From Phycisphaerae bacterium (GTDB taxonomy: Bacteria > Planctomycetota > Phycisphaerae > UBA1845 > JAFGLZ01): DNA of 48,626 nucleotides. This document shows, piece after piece, positions 25,946 through 33,183 of this stretch. The translations under genes and the position numbers were made by a program. Numbering within the stretch: position 1 is the stretch's first letter; each line of letters starts with the position of its first letter. The stretch covers positions 1 through 48,626 of the forward strand of contig JAFGLZ010000216.1 in assembly GCA_016927755.1 (NCBI GenBank), read 5' to 3'. Under the pieces are notes generated by a model. That model had not been told where the DNA came from. It was given only the letters and a program-made list of their open reading frames with translations, and ran no database searches.

Positions 25946-26267
25946 GTCGGCACCTCCTCGAGGCCAAGCACGGGAAGCTGCGAGGTATGGACTATCCTAC
26001 AGACCGGCGCGGCCGCCTGCACGTCGGCCTTACATGATTTTATGCTTGGGAGAGCCTGGCTACTCGTGGGGAGACAGTCTGATCGAGAAGTGCACTGTTC
26101 TCACCTCGCAGCATCTTGGCGTGGACCTCATGCGGTGATCTCTCGCTGAGCCGGTCCAACTCCCCAGTGCGCACAAAACAGCGCTCGCCGAGCCATGGGA
26201 CCACTCACAATGAGGCTCCTTTCGGCCCATCCGGGTTTCCCGGCCGCATGGATCTGGCGTTGCACTA
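25946..26267. other. Intergenic interval between zwf and the redox operon
   Basis: No long gene is visible. Just past the operon stop there is a CCGGG-TTT-CCCGG hairpin (26231-26243) without a U tract. A 26-codon leftward frame (26128-26208, GTG start) has a strong AAAGGAG ribosome site seven bases upstream. Its product resembles nothing I know and may be chance. No clear zwf promoter was identified. Confidence 0.35.
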
Positions 26268-26768
26268 TTAGAACCCACCAGGCAATAACCCGAGTTGCTC
26301 AGCGGCCTCGTCGATGGTAATCCCCGCCGGGCCGTTGACCTCTATCGCCACGCCCGCCAAGGGCGTGGTCAGCCGTACGCCCTCCTTGGGGGATCCCCAC
26401 CCAATGCCGAGGGTCTTGGTCACCTTGAGGACCCTGGCGTGTGGGAAGGCCACGATCGCCGCATCCTCGCCATCCTCACACGAGAGTGGAATGATGACGT
26501 CGGCTTCCGCGAAGAATTTCTTGGTCGACTCCTCCTTCGCGCGTTTCCGAACCAGGTCCAGCGAGCAAGCAATACCGCAGAGTTCACGGTGAGTCACGTT
26601 GTATCCATCCGCTTCCAGCTTGTCGCCAAGGCTCTTCAGTCCGGCACGACCGCCGAGGCCCTTGCATTTCTTGGCACAGTTGTTGCAGCTCAAGATGACG
26701 ATCTTGTCTTCCGGATCGAGGTCTTTCTTGAGCGTATCGTAATCGCATCGTCGGACTGAGATGATCAT
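26268..26768 (-). CDS. MetV-like cysteine protein, second copy
   Basis: A 166-residue soluble protein, last gene of the redox operon. Six cysteines stand out: C28 and C31 (SCNNC), C35, C64, C68 and C97. The pattern of an N-terminal SCNNC followed by a Gly-Gly turn, then a helix and further single cysteines, recalls MetV, the zinc-binding partner of methylenetetrahydrofolate reductase in acetogens, and the matching MTHFR C-terminal domain family. That assignment is tentative. The upstream paralogue aligns without gaps through C28-x2-C31 but lacks C35 and C64. CGGAGAG lies before the ATG and the two genes are three bases apart. It may carry metal or accept electrons from the neighbouring iron-sulfur proteins. 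Confidence 0.6.
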   Translation of the reverse strand: MIISVRRCDYDTLKKDLDPEDKIVILSCNNCAKKCKGLGGRAGLKSLGDKLEADGYNVTHRELCGIACSLDLVRKRAKEESTKKFFAEADVIIPLSCEDGEDAAIVAFPHARVLKVTKTLGIGWGSPKEGVRLTTPLAGVAIEVNGPAGITIDEAAEQLGLLPGGF

Positions 26769-26771
26769 TTC

Positions 26772-27257
26772 TTACTCTCCGTGTGCCACGACCAGCTTCT
26801 CGCCTTCAAGCTTCGTCTTGCTGTCGCCCAGTTTGAACTCCGTCCCTTTGAGCTCCTCGTAGCCCGGAAACGGCATCATCAACTTGACGACGCCATCGGC
26901 CTTGCTGGCCATGAAGAGCCCGAGGGTCTCCGTCGCGGACACGAGTTTGATGTTCGGCCAAAGCGTCGTGAAGCCGTTCTGAGCGCCGGAACACGCGAGC
27001 AGGACCACGGCCTTGACGGCTGGCGACAGTCTCAAGTGCTCGAAGTAGCCGCGAGAGCAGGGATTGGTAATGAGCACGCGTTGCTCAATGCGGAATCCAT
27101 GTTCCTCGAGATCCTTGCAGACGCCCTCCCAGACTCCCTCGCCTCCCGCGCCGGCGACCTTCACGCAATTGTTGCAGCTAATCACCGCCAGGGGTTCACC
27201 GGGGTCCAATTGGGCCGCGACGTCTTCCATTGGCAGGAGTCTCGTGATCACACCCAT
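26772..27257 (-). CDS. MetV-like cysteine protein, first copy
   Basis: A 161-residue paralogue of the next gene. Its cysteines are C28 and C31 (SCNNC), C47, C67 (NPC) and C89 (ACSG). After these the two proteins share a T-[EK]-T-LG segment and a C-terminal beta-rich part. The start at 27257 was chosen because AAAGGAG lies six bases upstream; this removes eleven residues from the longest frame. Having two diverged copies side by side suggests a heterodimer or two steps of one path. A MetV-like family is my best guess, and no MetF is present in this window. The gap to the ferredoxin gene upstream is 33 bp. Confidence 0.6.
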   Translation of the reverse strand: MGVITRLLPMEDVAAQLDPGEPLAVISCNNCVKVAGAGGEGVWEGVCKDLEEHGFRIEQRVLITNPCSRGYFEHLRLSPAVKAVVLLACSGAQNGFTTLWPNIKLVSATETLGLFMASKADGVVKLMMPFPGYEELKGTEFKLGDSKTKLEGEKLVVAHGE

Positions 27258-27290
27258 TTCAAACTCCTTTGCGGAGGGTAGATAAGCCAC

Positions 27291-27773
27291 CTACCTCGGA
27301 CTACTCTCTTGCGATACGGCTTCCTTCAAATGCCGCGCCATCCGCTGGCGTTTGGATGCGAGCGGATCGTCCACTTCGACGAACTCCAGCGCCATCTTGG
27401 GGCAGGCAACGACGCACACGGGGTCCTCGCCCTCAGCCACCCGCTTGCTACACAAGTCGCACTTGATGATCTTCCCGGTGCTTGGGCTCAGATGAGGCAC
27501 CCCGAACGGGCAGACCTCGGCGCAGGTTCCGCAACCGATGCACATCTCCTCGTCCACCACAACGGCGCCAAGCTCATTGCGATGGATCGCTCCCGTGGGA
27601 CACGCGGCCTTGCACGGGGCGTCCTCACAATGGAAGCAGCGCATCGGGATCGGGAAGTAGCCGTCTACGATCTCCACGTAGGCGCGCGACTGCCAGTCGT
27701 GTGCCTTCTCGCAGGCGACGACGCACTCCTCGCAGCCGATGCAGCGATTCGGCACAAAGTGAACTCGTTTCAT
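27291..27773 (-). CDS. Four-cluster [4Fe-4S] ferredoxin, HydN/HycB type
   Basis: A 160-residue electron carrier with four cysteine motifs: CIGCEECVVAC (11-21), CFHCEDAPCKAACP, CIGCGTCAEVCP, and CDLC with a later CVVACP. The order and spacing are those of HydN, HycB and CooF, small subunits that wire a catalytic partner to other carriers through four [4Fe-4S] clusters. AAGGAGGTG precedes the ATG at 27773. The gene sits between the HoxU-like and MetV-like genes, so it probably links the NAD(P)H-oxidising unit to the MetV-like proteins or to a soluble acceptor. The tail (about 140-160) is basic and not part of the fold. Confidence 0.88.
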   Translation of the reverse strand: MKRVHFVPNRCIGCEECVVACEKAHDWQSRAYVEIVDGYFPIPMRCFHCEDAPCKAACPTGAIHRNELGAVVVDEEMCIGCGTCAEVCPFGVPHLSPSTGKIIKCDLCSKRVAEGEDPVCVVACPKMALEFVEVDDPLASKRQRMARHLKEAVSQESSPR

Positions 27774-27825
27774 GCTTGTGCACCTCCTTCTTGCTCTGAA
27801 TCTCGCGTCGGCCTCCAAGCGCCGT

Positions 27826-28575
27826 CTACCTGACGTACGTCCGGAGCGAAGACGCCAGCCGTTTTCGACGGCACGTCTGACAGAGGCAAAGCAGGTCATC
27901 AGGAAGCGGCTGCTTGGCTGCAAGTTGCGTCTTCCGGCGCTTCGTTGTGAAGGGCCTGCCGCATTCGCTGCAGCGAAGCAGTTCCAGTTCGGTATTGAAA
28001 TAGCGCACGTAGCGTCGATCACCCACGTCCTCAATCTTGATCGCGCCGGTGGGACAGACCTGCGCGCACGCCCCGCAGCCGACGCAGACATCAGAGTCGA
28101 TGTCGAACGGCGTGCTTACCTTCCGCTCCATGCCCCGGTTCATGAAGCTAATCGCGCTGGCGCCGATGGCATCCTGACAGGCGCGTACGCACAGACCACA
28201 CAGGATGCAATCTTCGTTCAGCGGGCTGAACCTCGTCTTTGTCACGCCGAGTTCTTGAGATATCGCCTGGATTCGTGCGGAACTCGGACAGCGAGCAAGG
28301 AGCAGTTCGGCGATCAGGGCACGGCACTCACGGATCTGTTCCGTGTTGGTGCGAATGACCATTCCATCTTCAGCGGGGCGAGTGCATGAGCTCTCCAGTC
28401 GGCTTCGCCCTCGTTGTGTGACCTCGACGATACATAGACGACAAGCGCCATAGGGGGTCAGTCCATCATGGTGGCATAGCGTTGGGATGTTGATCCCGTT
28501 TCGCCGAGCCACCTCGAGGATCGTGCTGCCCTGGTCGGCTTCGCACTCCCGACCATCGATCTCTATCTGGAACAT
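27826..28575 (-). CDS. HoxU/NuoG-like iron-sulfur subunit with zinc ribbon
   Basis: A 249-residue protein. It begins with a [2Fe-2S] domain (C34, C45, C48, C64), followed by two [4Fe-4S] motifs, CILCGLCVRAC and CVGCGACAQVCP. The His-Cys [4Fe-4S] site normally lying between them in HoxU, NuoG and HydA is missing: the region reads LLLARCPSSARIQ with one cysteine. No H-cluster or molybdopterin domain follows. Instead the last 50 residues hold CSEC and CQTC pairs, a likely zinc ribbon. It should pass electrons from the NuoF-like flavin subunit onward. It starts four bases after the NuoF-like stop and is clearly translated with it. Confidence 0.85.
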   Translation of the reverse strand: MFQIEIDGRECEADQGSTILEVARRNGINIPTLCHHDGLTPYGACRLCIVEVTQRGRSRLESSCTRPAEDGMVIRTNTEQIRECRALIAELLLARCPSSARIQAISQELGVTKTRFSPLNEDCILCGLCVRACQDAIGASAISFMNRGMERKVSTPFDIDSDVCVGCGACAQVCPTGAIKIEDVGDRRYVRYFNTELELLRCSECGRPFTTKRRKTQLAAKQPLPDDLLCLCQTCRRKRLASSLRTYVR

Positions 28576-28579
28576 CCCA

Positions 28580-30433
28580 TCAAGCCCTTACAACGGCGCT
28601 ACACTGACACACATCAAAGCACAGGCCGCACATGACGCACTTGTCCTGGTCAATCTGATGAGGCTGCTTGCGTTCGCCCGAGATGGCGTCCTGAGGGCAC
28701 TCCTTCATGCACAAGCCGCAACCGGTGCACGTCTCCGGGTCGATCTCGTAATGGATCAGTGCGCGGCAGACCCCGGCTGGGCAACGATGCTCTCGGATGT
28801 GAGCTTCGTACTCTTCTTGGAAGTAGCGAAGAGAGCTTAGCAACGGATTGGGTGCCGTCTGGCCCAGACCACACAGCGACGCATGTTTCACCACCCGTCC
28901 GAGTTGTGCCAACAGCACCAGATCACGCTCGTCGCCCCGTCCCTCGCAGATTGCCGTCAGGATATCGAGCATCCTGGGGATGCCCTCCCGGCAGGGGACG
29001 CACTTCCCGCAGGATTCCTCGGCCAGAAACGACAGGAAGTACTTGGCGATGTCGACCATGCACGTCGCATCGTCAATAACGATGAGGCCGCCCGAGCCCA
29101 TGATCACGCCGGCCTGCGTCAGGCTTTCGTAGTCCACCGGCAAGTCGAAAAGATGCGCCGGTATGCACCCACCGGAGGGCCCGCCGATCTGAACGGCCTT
29201 GATCTTCCGGCCCGGCAGCGGCCCGCCGCCGATGTCGAAAACCAGTTCGCGCAAACTGATGCCCATCGGCACTTCGACCAGTCCCGTGTTGCGGACCTTG
29301 CCCACGAGCGAGAATACCTTTGTCCCCTTGCTCTTCTCCGTGCCGACGGACGCATACCATTCAGCGCCACGGCGCAGCGCCAGGGACACGTTGGCCCACG
29401 TCTCGACGTTGTTGATGTTGGTTGGCTTGCCCCAAAGGCCGGATTGGGCCGGGAAGGGCGGCCTCGGACGCGGCGTGCCCATCTGGTCTTCCAGCGACGC
29501 GATCAACGCGGTCTCCTCGCCGCATACGAACGCGCCCGCGCCCGTCTTCACGGTGAGCTCGAAGTGGAACCCCGACCCAAGGATGTTCTGGCCAAGCAGC
29601 CCGTACTGCTCGGCCTGCTCAATGGCCCGGGTCGCGTTCCGAACGGCAATCGGATACTCGGCCCGGCAGTAAATGATCCCATGCGATGCCCCGATCGCGT
29701 ATCCACCGATGATCATGCCTTCGATCACGGAGTGCGGCGTACCTTCGAGCAGCGCGCGGTCCATATAAGCGCCCGGGTCGCCTTCGTCCGCGTTGCAGAT
29801 GATGTACTTCTCATCGTCGGGCGACCTGCGGCACAACCCCCACTTGATTCCCGTCGGGAATCCCGCGCCGCCGCGACCACGGATCTGCGCCTGCGTGACC
29901 TCTTCGATGACCTGCTCGGGCGTCATCTGGGTCAGCGCCTTGGCCAACGCCGAGTAGCCATCCACGGCAGTGTAGTCCTGGATGCTTCCGGGTTGCACGT
30001 ATGCGTTATTCTCGAGCAGTCGCCGTTCCTGACGGCTGTAGAAAGGGATGTCTTTGTTGCACGGAACACATTGACCCGTCACAGGGTCGGTGTAGAGCAA
30101 CCTCTGTACTGGCCCGGTCCCATTGACCGTGTGCGAGACGATGTCTTCGACATCGGACGGACTGACCTGCCGATAGAAGATGCCATCGGGGAGGATCAGA
30201 ACGACGGGCCCGGCCTCGCACAGACCGAGGCAGCCCGTGAGACGGACGTCGAGCTTGTCAGGGCAGCCGGCGCGGTCAATGGCCCTACGAAACGCCGCGC
30301 CTATCTCTTGGCTGCCCGCGGCATTACAGCCAGGCCCGTCGCAGACCACCGCGCATGCCTTTCGAGCGATTCTGGGGTTACCCATTCGCTCTCGAAGCGC
30401 GGTCAGGTCGCTCTTGTCAAGAAGCTTGCTCAA
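28580..30433 (-). CDS. NuoF/HydB-like NAD(P)H-binding flavin subunit
   Basis: A 617-residue subunit. Its order is a thioredoxin-like [2Fe-2S] domain (CDGPGC and CLGLC), the NuoF core with the NADH/FMN loop GRGGAGFPTG and CNADEGDPGAY, a [4Fe-4S] site (CGKCVPC with a distant LCGLG cysteine), and a C-terminal ferredoxin part with CTGCGLC and CVMCGLC. This is the HydB arrangement of electron-bifurcating hydrogenases. It would oxidise NAD(P)H, or reduce NAD(P)+, at FMN. The start is probably a TTG with AGGGAGGAAG seven bases upstream, overlapping the NuoE-like gene by 17 bases; a GTG at 30454 would place that ribosome site inside the gene. Confidence 0.92.
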   Translation of the reverse strand: MSKLLDKSDLTALRERMGNPRIARKACAVVCDGPGCNAAGSQEIGAAFRRAIDRAGCPDKLDVRLTGCLGLCEAGPVVLILPDGIFYRQVSPSDVEDIVSHTVNGTGPVQRLLYTDPVTGQCVPCNKDIPFYSRQERRLLENNAYVQPGSIQDYTAVDGYSALAKALTQMTPEQVIEEVTQAQIRGRGGAGFPTGIKWGLCRRSPDDEKYIICNADEGDPGAYMDRALLEGTPHSVIEGMIIGGYAIGASHGIIYCRAEYPIAVRNATRAIEQAEQYGLLGQNILGSGFHFELTVKTGAGAFVCGEETALIASLEDQMGTPRPRPPFPAQSGLWGKPTNINNVETWANVSLALRRGAEWYASVGTEKSKGTKVFSLVGKVRNTGLVEVPMGISLRELVFDIGGGPLPGRKIKAVQIGGPSGGCIPAHLFDLPVDYESLTQAGVIMGSGGLIVIDDATCMVDIAKYFLSFLAEESCGKCVPCREGIPRMLDILTAICEGRGDERDLVLLAQLGRVVKHASLCGLGQTAPNPLLSSLRYFQEEYEAHIREHRCPAGVCRALIHYEIDPETCTGCGLCMKECPQDAISGERKQPHQIDQDKCVMCGLCFDVCQCSAVVRA

Positions 30434-30998
30434 CGCCAGCTTCCTCCCTAGCACGGATATCCTGCAAGATGCGTCGGATCCGTCTGGGTCTTGACTTGCC
30501 GTAGTATTTGCCGTCGATCACGACAACGGGCGCCAACGCACAGGCGCCCAGGCAGCGAACGGTCTCGAACGTAAACAGGAGATCCTCTGTGGTGTCGCCA
30601 GGCCCAATGGCCAAGACATCCGATACCTCATCCACGATCTTCGCGCCGCCCCGCACGTGACAGGCAGTGCCCAAGCAGCACGTCACCATGTGGCGGCCCC
30701 GCGGTTCGAGGCTGAAGGAGCCGTAGAAGGTTGCCACCCCACACACTTGCCCGAGCGGCAACCCGAGCCGCTCGGCGACAATTGGCAGGGAGATGGGAGG
30801 GACGTAGTTGAACGCGAGCTGAATCCGCTGAAGGAGCCCGATGAGGGAACCCTTTCCGCCCTCCCACTCGCTGGCGATCTGCCGGATCCTTGTTTGCATT
30901 GCGAAGTCCGGCTTGCAGCCAATCCTCGCCTGTATTCGCGAGATGGTCGAGTCCATGTCACTCGCGAAGGTCGTTTTGTTCTCAAGGCATGGGTTCAT
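30417..30998 (-). CDS. NuoE/HydC-like [2Fe-2S] subunit
   Basis: A 193-residue subunit with an N-terminal helical part and a thioredoxin-like domain carrying the four [2Fe-2S] cysteines in CLGTAC and CLGAC motifs. ATFYGSF and GVC-x-VATF are typical of NuoE, HoxE and HydC. It partners with the NuoF-like flavin subunit encoded next, whose start overlaps this gene's end. The start at 30998 lies four bases after the upstream small gene's stop, so translation is probably coupled. An ATG at 30956 is an alternative and would remove a short non-conserved leader of 14 residues. Confidence 0.9.
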   Translation of the reverse strand: MNPCLENKTTFASDMDSTISRIQARIGCKPDFAMQTRIRQIASEWEGGKGSLIGLLQRIQLAFNYVPPISLPIVAERLGLPLGQVCGVATFYGSFSLEPRGRHMVTCCLGTACHVRGGAKIVDEVSDVLAIGPGDTTEDLLFTFETVRCLGACALAPVVVIDGKYYGKSRPRRIRRILQDIRAREEAGVEQAS

Positions 30999-31002
30999 TG
31001 GC

Positions 31003-31218
31003 TCAGCCGCCGTTGTCCTTCTTCTCGGCCAAGACGACCAGGATCTGACATTCCCCACGATAGCCGCAGGTCTGGCCCTCGTTCGGGCAGAACGCCTCGT
31101 CCCACGTCATGGTCTTGCCGGTCTTCCTGCAAGCCAACACGTCCTCGGTCGAAGATCCGGGCCTATTCTCGTCCGTACCGATCGATGATTCCGTTGCTCG
31201 GGGTTTCGATGCGGACAT
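31003..31218 (-). CDS. Small four-cysteine protein, copy 1
   Basis: A 71-residue protein with a disordered, Ser/Thr-rich N-terminus and a conserved C-terminal half. Cysteines C30, C44, C51 and C57 are spaced C-x13-C-x6-C-x5-C. Around them are CRKT, TWDEAFCPN, TCGYRGECQIL. It could bind zinc or an iron-sulfur cluster. The same block, including spacing, recurs in the protein at 31939-32136. I do not recognise the family. It is the first gene of the oxidoreductase part of the operon: its stop is four bases before the NuoE-like ATG, and an ArsR regulator lies upstream. The start uses GAGG eight bases upstream; a longer GTG start at 31323 is possible. Confidence 0.72.
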   Translation of the reverse strand: MSASKPRATESSIGTDENRPGSSTEDVLACRKTGKTMTWDEAFCPNEGQTCGYRGECQILVVLAEKKDNGG

Positions 31219-31358
31219 GCCTTTTGCCTCAATAGCGGGTGCCAGTTCTCCACGAACAGATCGGCTTGCGGGGACGTCCATCGTGGCGGCGAACCCCCTG
31301 GAGCAAGCGGCCGAAGAACCCACAATGCCCGAGCCAACCCCTGCCGGAGTGGCTGCGA

Positions 31359-31679
31359 TCAGTCCTGCTGGTCACAGTGATCTCGGATGCACTGGATTAC
31401 GCGAACCACGTTCGGATTGCTCACGCGATAGTACACGCGACTCCCGTCGCGTCGGCTGGCCAGAATTCCCCGGTCCTTCATCAGAACCAACTGCTGGCTC
31501 GTGATGGCCGGCTTGGTGCCCAAGGCCTTGATCAACTCGCTCACGCACATCTCCTCGTCCTCGAGCAACTCGATTATTCTTAACCGCAACGGGTGTGCAA
31601 CGGCCTTGAGTGTGTGGGCAACGCGATCCAACGCCTCGTGTCGTATGGCCCCCTTGCGCCTTATCACCGTACCTGCCAT
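31359..31679 (-). CDS. ArsR-family regulator, copy 1
   Basis: A 106-residue winged-helix repressor of the ArsR/SmtB type. The DNA-reading helix is around KPAITSQQLVLMKDRG, and the wing around SRRDGSRVYYR. Cysteines are at 45 (in MCVSEL, where ArsR has its CVC), 97 and 102 (IQCIRDHC). They could sense a metal, a thiol oxidant or a sulfane. It is very similar to the regulator at 32857-33177, with all three cysteines at the same positions. It is followed by the four-cysteine gene and the NuoEF-like genes, which it presumably controls along with itself. The ATG lies six bases past its own -10 element. Confidence 0.93.
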   Translation of the reverse strand: MAGTVIRRKGAIRHEALDRVAHTLKAVAHPLRLRIIELLEDEEMCVSELIKALGTKPAITSQQLVLMKDRGILASRRDGSRVYYRVSNPNVVRVIQCIRDHCDQQD

Positions 31680-31685
31680 TTTTAT

Positions 31686-31713
31686 AATATATAGCGATTC
31701 TGTGGAATGTCAA
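31686..31713 (-). promoter_or_regulatory. Consensus promoter of ArsR copy 1, leaderless
   Basis: Read leftward: a perfect TTGACA (31708-31713), 16 bp, TATATT (31686-31691), six bases, then the ATG. The start point must fall at or next to the ATG, so the mRNA has no ribosome site. The stretch GCTATATA-Y-TATAAA-W-ATG is shared with the other arsR promoter and may contain the operator. Confidence 0.75.
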
Positions 31714-31938
31714 ATCCCTTGTTCTCTTTTCGCGTTCGTCGTTGGGCGAAGCTTCACCACCGGTCCATATCGTTCATTCCACTGCTGGCGTCTGCATGCT
31801 GGTGGGCCTGCTCGGCGGAAATGACACCACCTTGTGCGGCTGGACGATGCACGCGAGGCCAAGCCTGCTCTCGCTTGAGCGGCGGACCGTACCACTAGAC
31901 GATGGCGTCGCGTTGCCGCCAAGAACTCGCCTACGGCG

Positions 31939-32136
31939 TCAGTCCTCGTCCCGACCGTGCTTCTTGTCAGCCTCAATGGATAGGATCTGGCACTCACTCC
32001 GATAGCCGCACGTCTTGCCCTTGTTTGGGCAAACGGCCTGGTCCCAGGGCATGGCTTTGGCGGTCTTCCTGCAGACCACGGAATCCGCCGGGACATTCGA
32101 CGTCTTTCGAGTCTCTGAGCGTTCTCGCGACGACAT
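31939..32136 (-). CDS. Small four-cysteine protein, copy 2
   Basis: A 65-residue paralogue of the protein at 31003-31218. Cysteines C22, C36, C43 and C49 keep the C-x13-C-x6-C-x5-C spacing. The surrounding CRKT, PWDQAVCPN and TCGYRSECQIL match copy 1 in most positions, while the N- and C-terminal tails differ. It follows the thioredoxin gene on the same strand. The start is uncertain: the ATG at 32136 matches the start of copy 1 best, and an in-frame ATG at 32175 would add 13 residues. The 259 bp from here to ArsR copy 1 hold no gene, only the promoter of that regulator. Confidence 0.7.
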   Translation of the reverse strand: MSSRERSETRKTSNVPADSVVCRKTAKAMPWDQAVCPNKGKTCGYRSECQILSIEADKKHGRDED

Positions 32137-32208
32137 ATTCTGCTCGTTGTGGGCAAGCCACCGCTGGAAAGCCATGCCCCATAGGGTGTTGGCTTGCCAC
32201 AAGCGGCC

Positions 32209-32796
32209 TCAGCCTCCGGCAGCTTCGTTGACCGCAGCGACGTAGTCTTCCTTGCCGCGGACGCCGACAAAGGTGCTTGCGGGCTGGCCACCGTTGAAGA
32301 CGATTACCGTCGGGATCGACTGGATGCCGTACTTGGCGGCGACCCCCTGGAGCTTGTCGACGTCGACCTTGTAGACGTCCGCTCTGTCGCCGAGCTCTCC
32401 GGCGAGCTCTTCGATGACGGGGGACAAGTACTTGCAGGGCTGGCACCAATCCGCGTAGAAATCGACCAGGACGGGCTTGCCCGCCTGGAGGACCTTCGAT
32501 TCGAAATCCGTGTCCGTCTGGATGACTTGAGCCATGTGTCTTGCCTCCGTAGCGTCTCTTGGGTCCGTCTGGGCCGTCGCCGGCCGAGAACCCGCCAGCA
32601 TGGAAACCGGACAGGCATCCGTGCCGGACGTATGAAACTGCATTACCGCGAACAATCCCAGCCCGGCGCCGAGCAGCGTGGCGAGCGGCCAACTGTTCGT
32701 CATCGGGCACGTTCCCCCCTGACGGCGGACGACTCGGCTCCAACCATACCCGAGCCCGCCGCCAACCGCCAGACCCATCAGTAGCTTCCACCACAT
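32209..32796 (-). CDS. Membrane-anchored thioredoxin with DUF6132-like anchor
   Basis: A 195-residue protein. Residues 1-55 hold two hydrophobic helices around a basic loop with GTCP, resembling the small DUF6132-type membrane proteins. Residues 88-195 are a thioredoxin with active site WCQPC, in place of the common WCGPC, and the cis-proline segment SIPT. An ATG at 32535 inside the frame, at residue 88, is preceded by GGAGG eight bases upstream. It begins exactly at the thioredoxin domain, so a free soluble form may also be made. The gene follows ArsR copy 2 by 60 bp. It probably reduces disulfides connected with the four-cysteine protein or the redox operon. Confidence 0.85.
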   Translation of the reverse strand: MWWKLLMGLAVGGGLGYGWSRVVRRQGGTCPMTNSWPLATLLGAGLGLFAVMQFHTSGTDACPVSMLAGSRPATAQTDPRDATEARHMAQVIQTDTDFESKVLQAGKPVLVDFYADWCQPCKYLSPVIEELAGELGDRADVYKVDVDKLQGVAAKYGIQSIPTVIVFNGGQPASTFVGVRGKEDYVAAVNEAAGG

Positions 32797-32856
32797 TTCA
32801 ATCACCCCATCAAACGCCGACGGTTCCGAGGCCAGGCGGAGCGTCCAGCGGGCCAT

Positions 32857-33177
32857 CTAGGTGGTTTGATCGCAGTGATCACGAACGCACTGGATCACGC
32901 GGACCACGTTGGGATTGCTCACCCTGTAGTAGACGCGGTTACCGTCCCGACGACTTTCGAGGACGCCGCGGTCCTTCATGAGCCCGAGCTGCTGGCTCGT
33001 GATGGCGGGTTTGGCGCCGAGGCGGTCGATGAGCTCACTGACGCACAGCTCACCATGCTCGAGTGATTCGATGATCCTCAAGCGGAGGGGGTGTGCGACC
33101 GCCTTGAGCGTGTGGGCAACCCGTTCCAACGTCTCGTCCTTGATGGCTCGCCTAGATCTCGTCGCCTGCTTGGACAT
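32857..33177 (-). CDS. ArsR-family regulator, copy 2
   Basis: A 106-residue ArsR/SmtB-type repressor closely similar to the one at 31359-31679. The central 85 residues differ at few positions, and cysteines 45, 97 and 102 are in the same places. Recognition helix and wing are intact (KPAITSQQLGLMKDRG, SRRDGNRVYYR). It heads the module with the membrane thioredoxin and four-cysteine copy 2. The ATG at 33177 lies six bases beyond the -10 element, as in copy 1. A frame from 33195 would start upstream of the transcription start and is rejected. The two regulators may bind each other's operators. Confidence 0.93.
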   Translation of the reverse strand: MSKQATRSRRAIKDETLERVAHTLKAVAHPLRLRIIESLEHGELCVSELIDRLGAKPAITSQQLGLMKDRGVLESRRDGNRVYYRVSNPNVVRVIQCVRDHCDQTT

Positions 33178-33183
33178 ATTTAT

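Noticed and set aside
31878..31909. tRNA-Glu-like 5' fragment on the minus strand (CCATCGTCTAGTGGTACGG)
   Set aside because: The D stem does not pair, the anticodon stem is broken, and no T arm or 3' acceptor strand follows. It is too short to tell from chance or an old tRNA remnant.
31710..32291. 193-codon leftward frame between the two redox modules
   Set aside because: It overlaps the four-cysteine gene in another frame and crosses the ArsR promoter. Its sequence is Arg-, Ser- and Pro-rich, as expected of a shadow frame.
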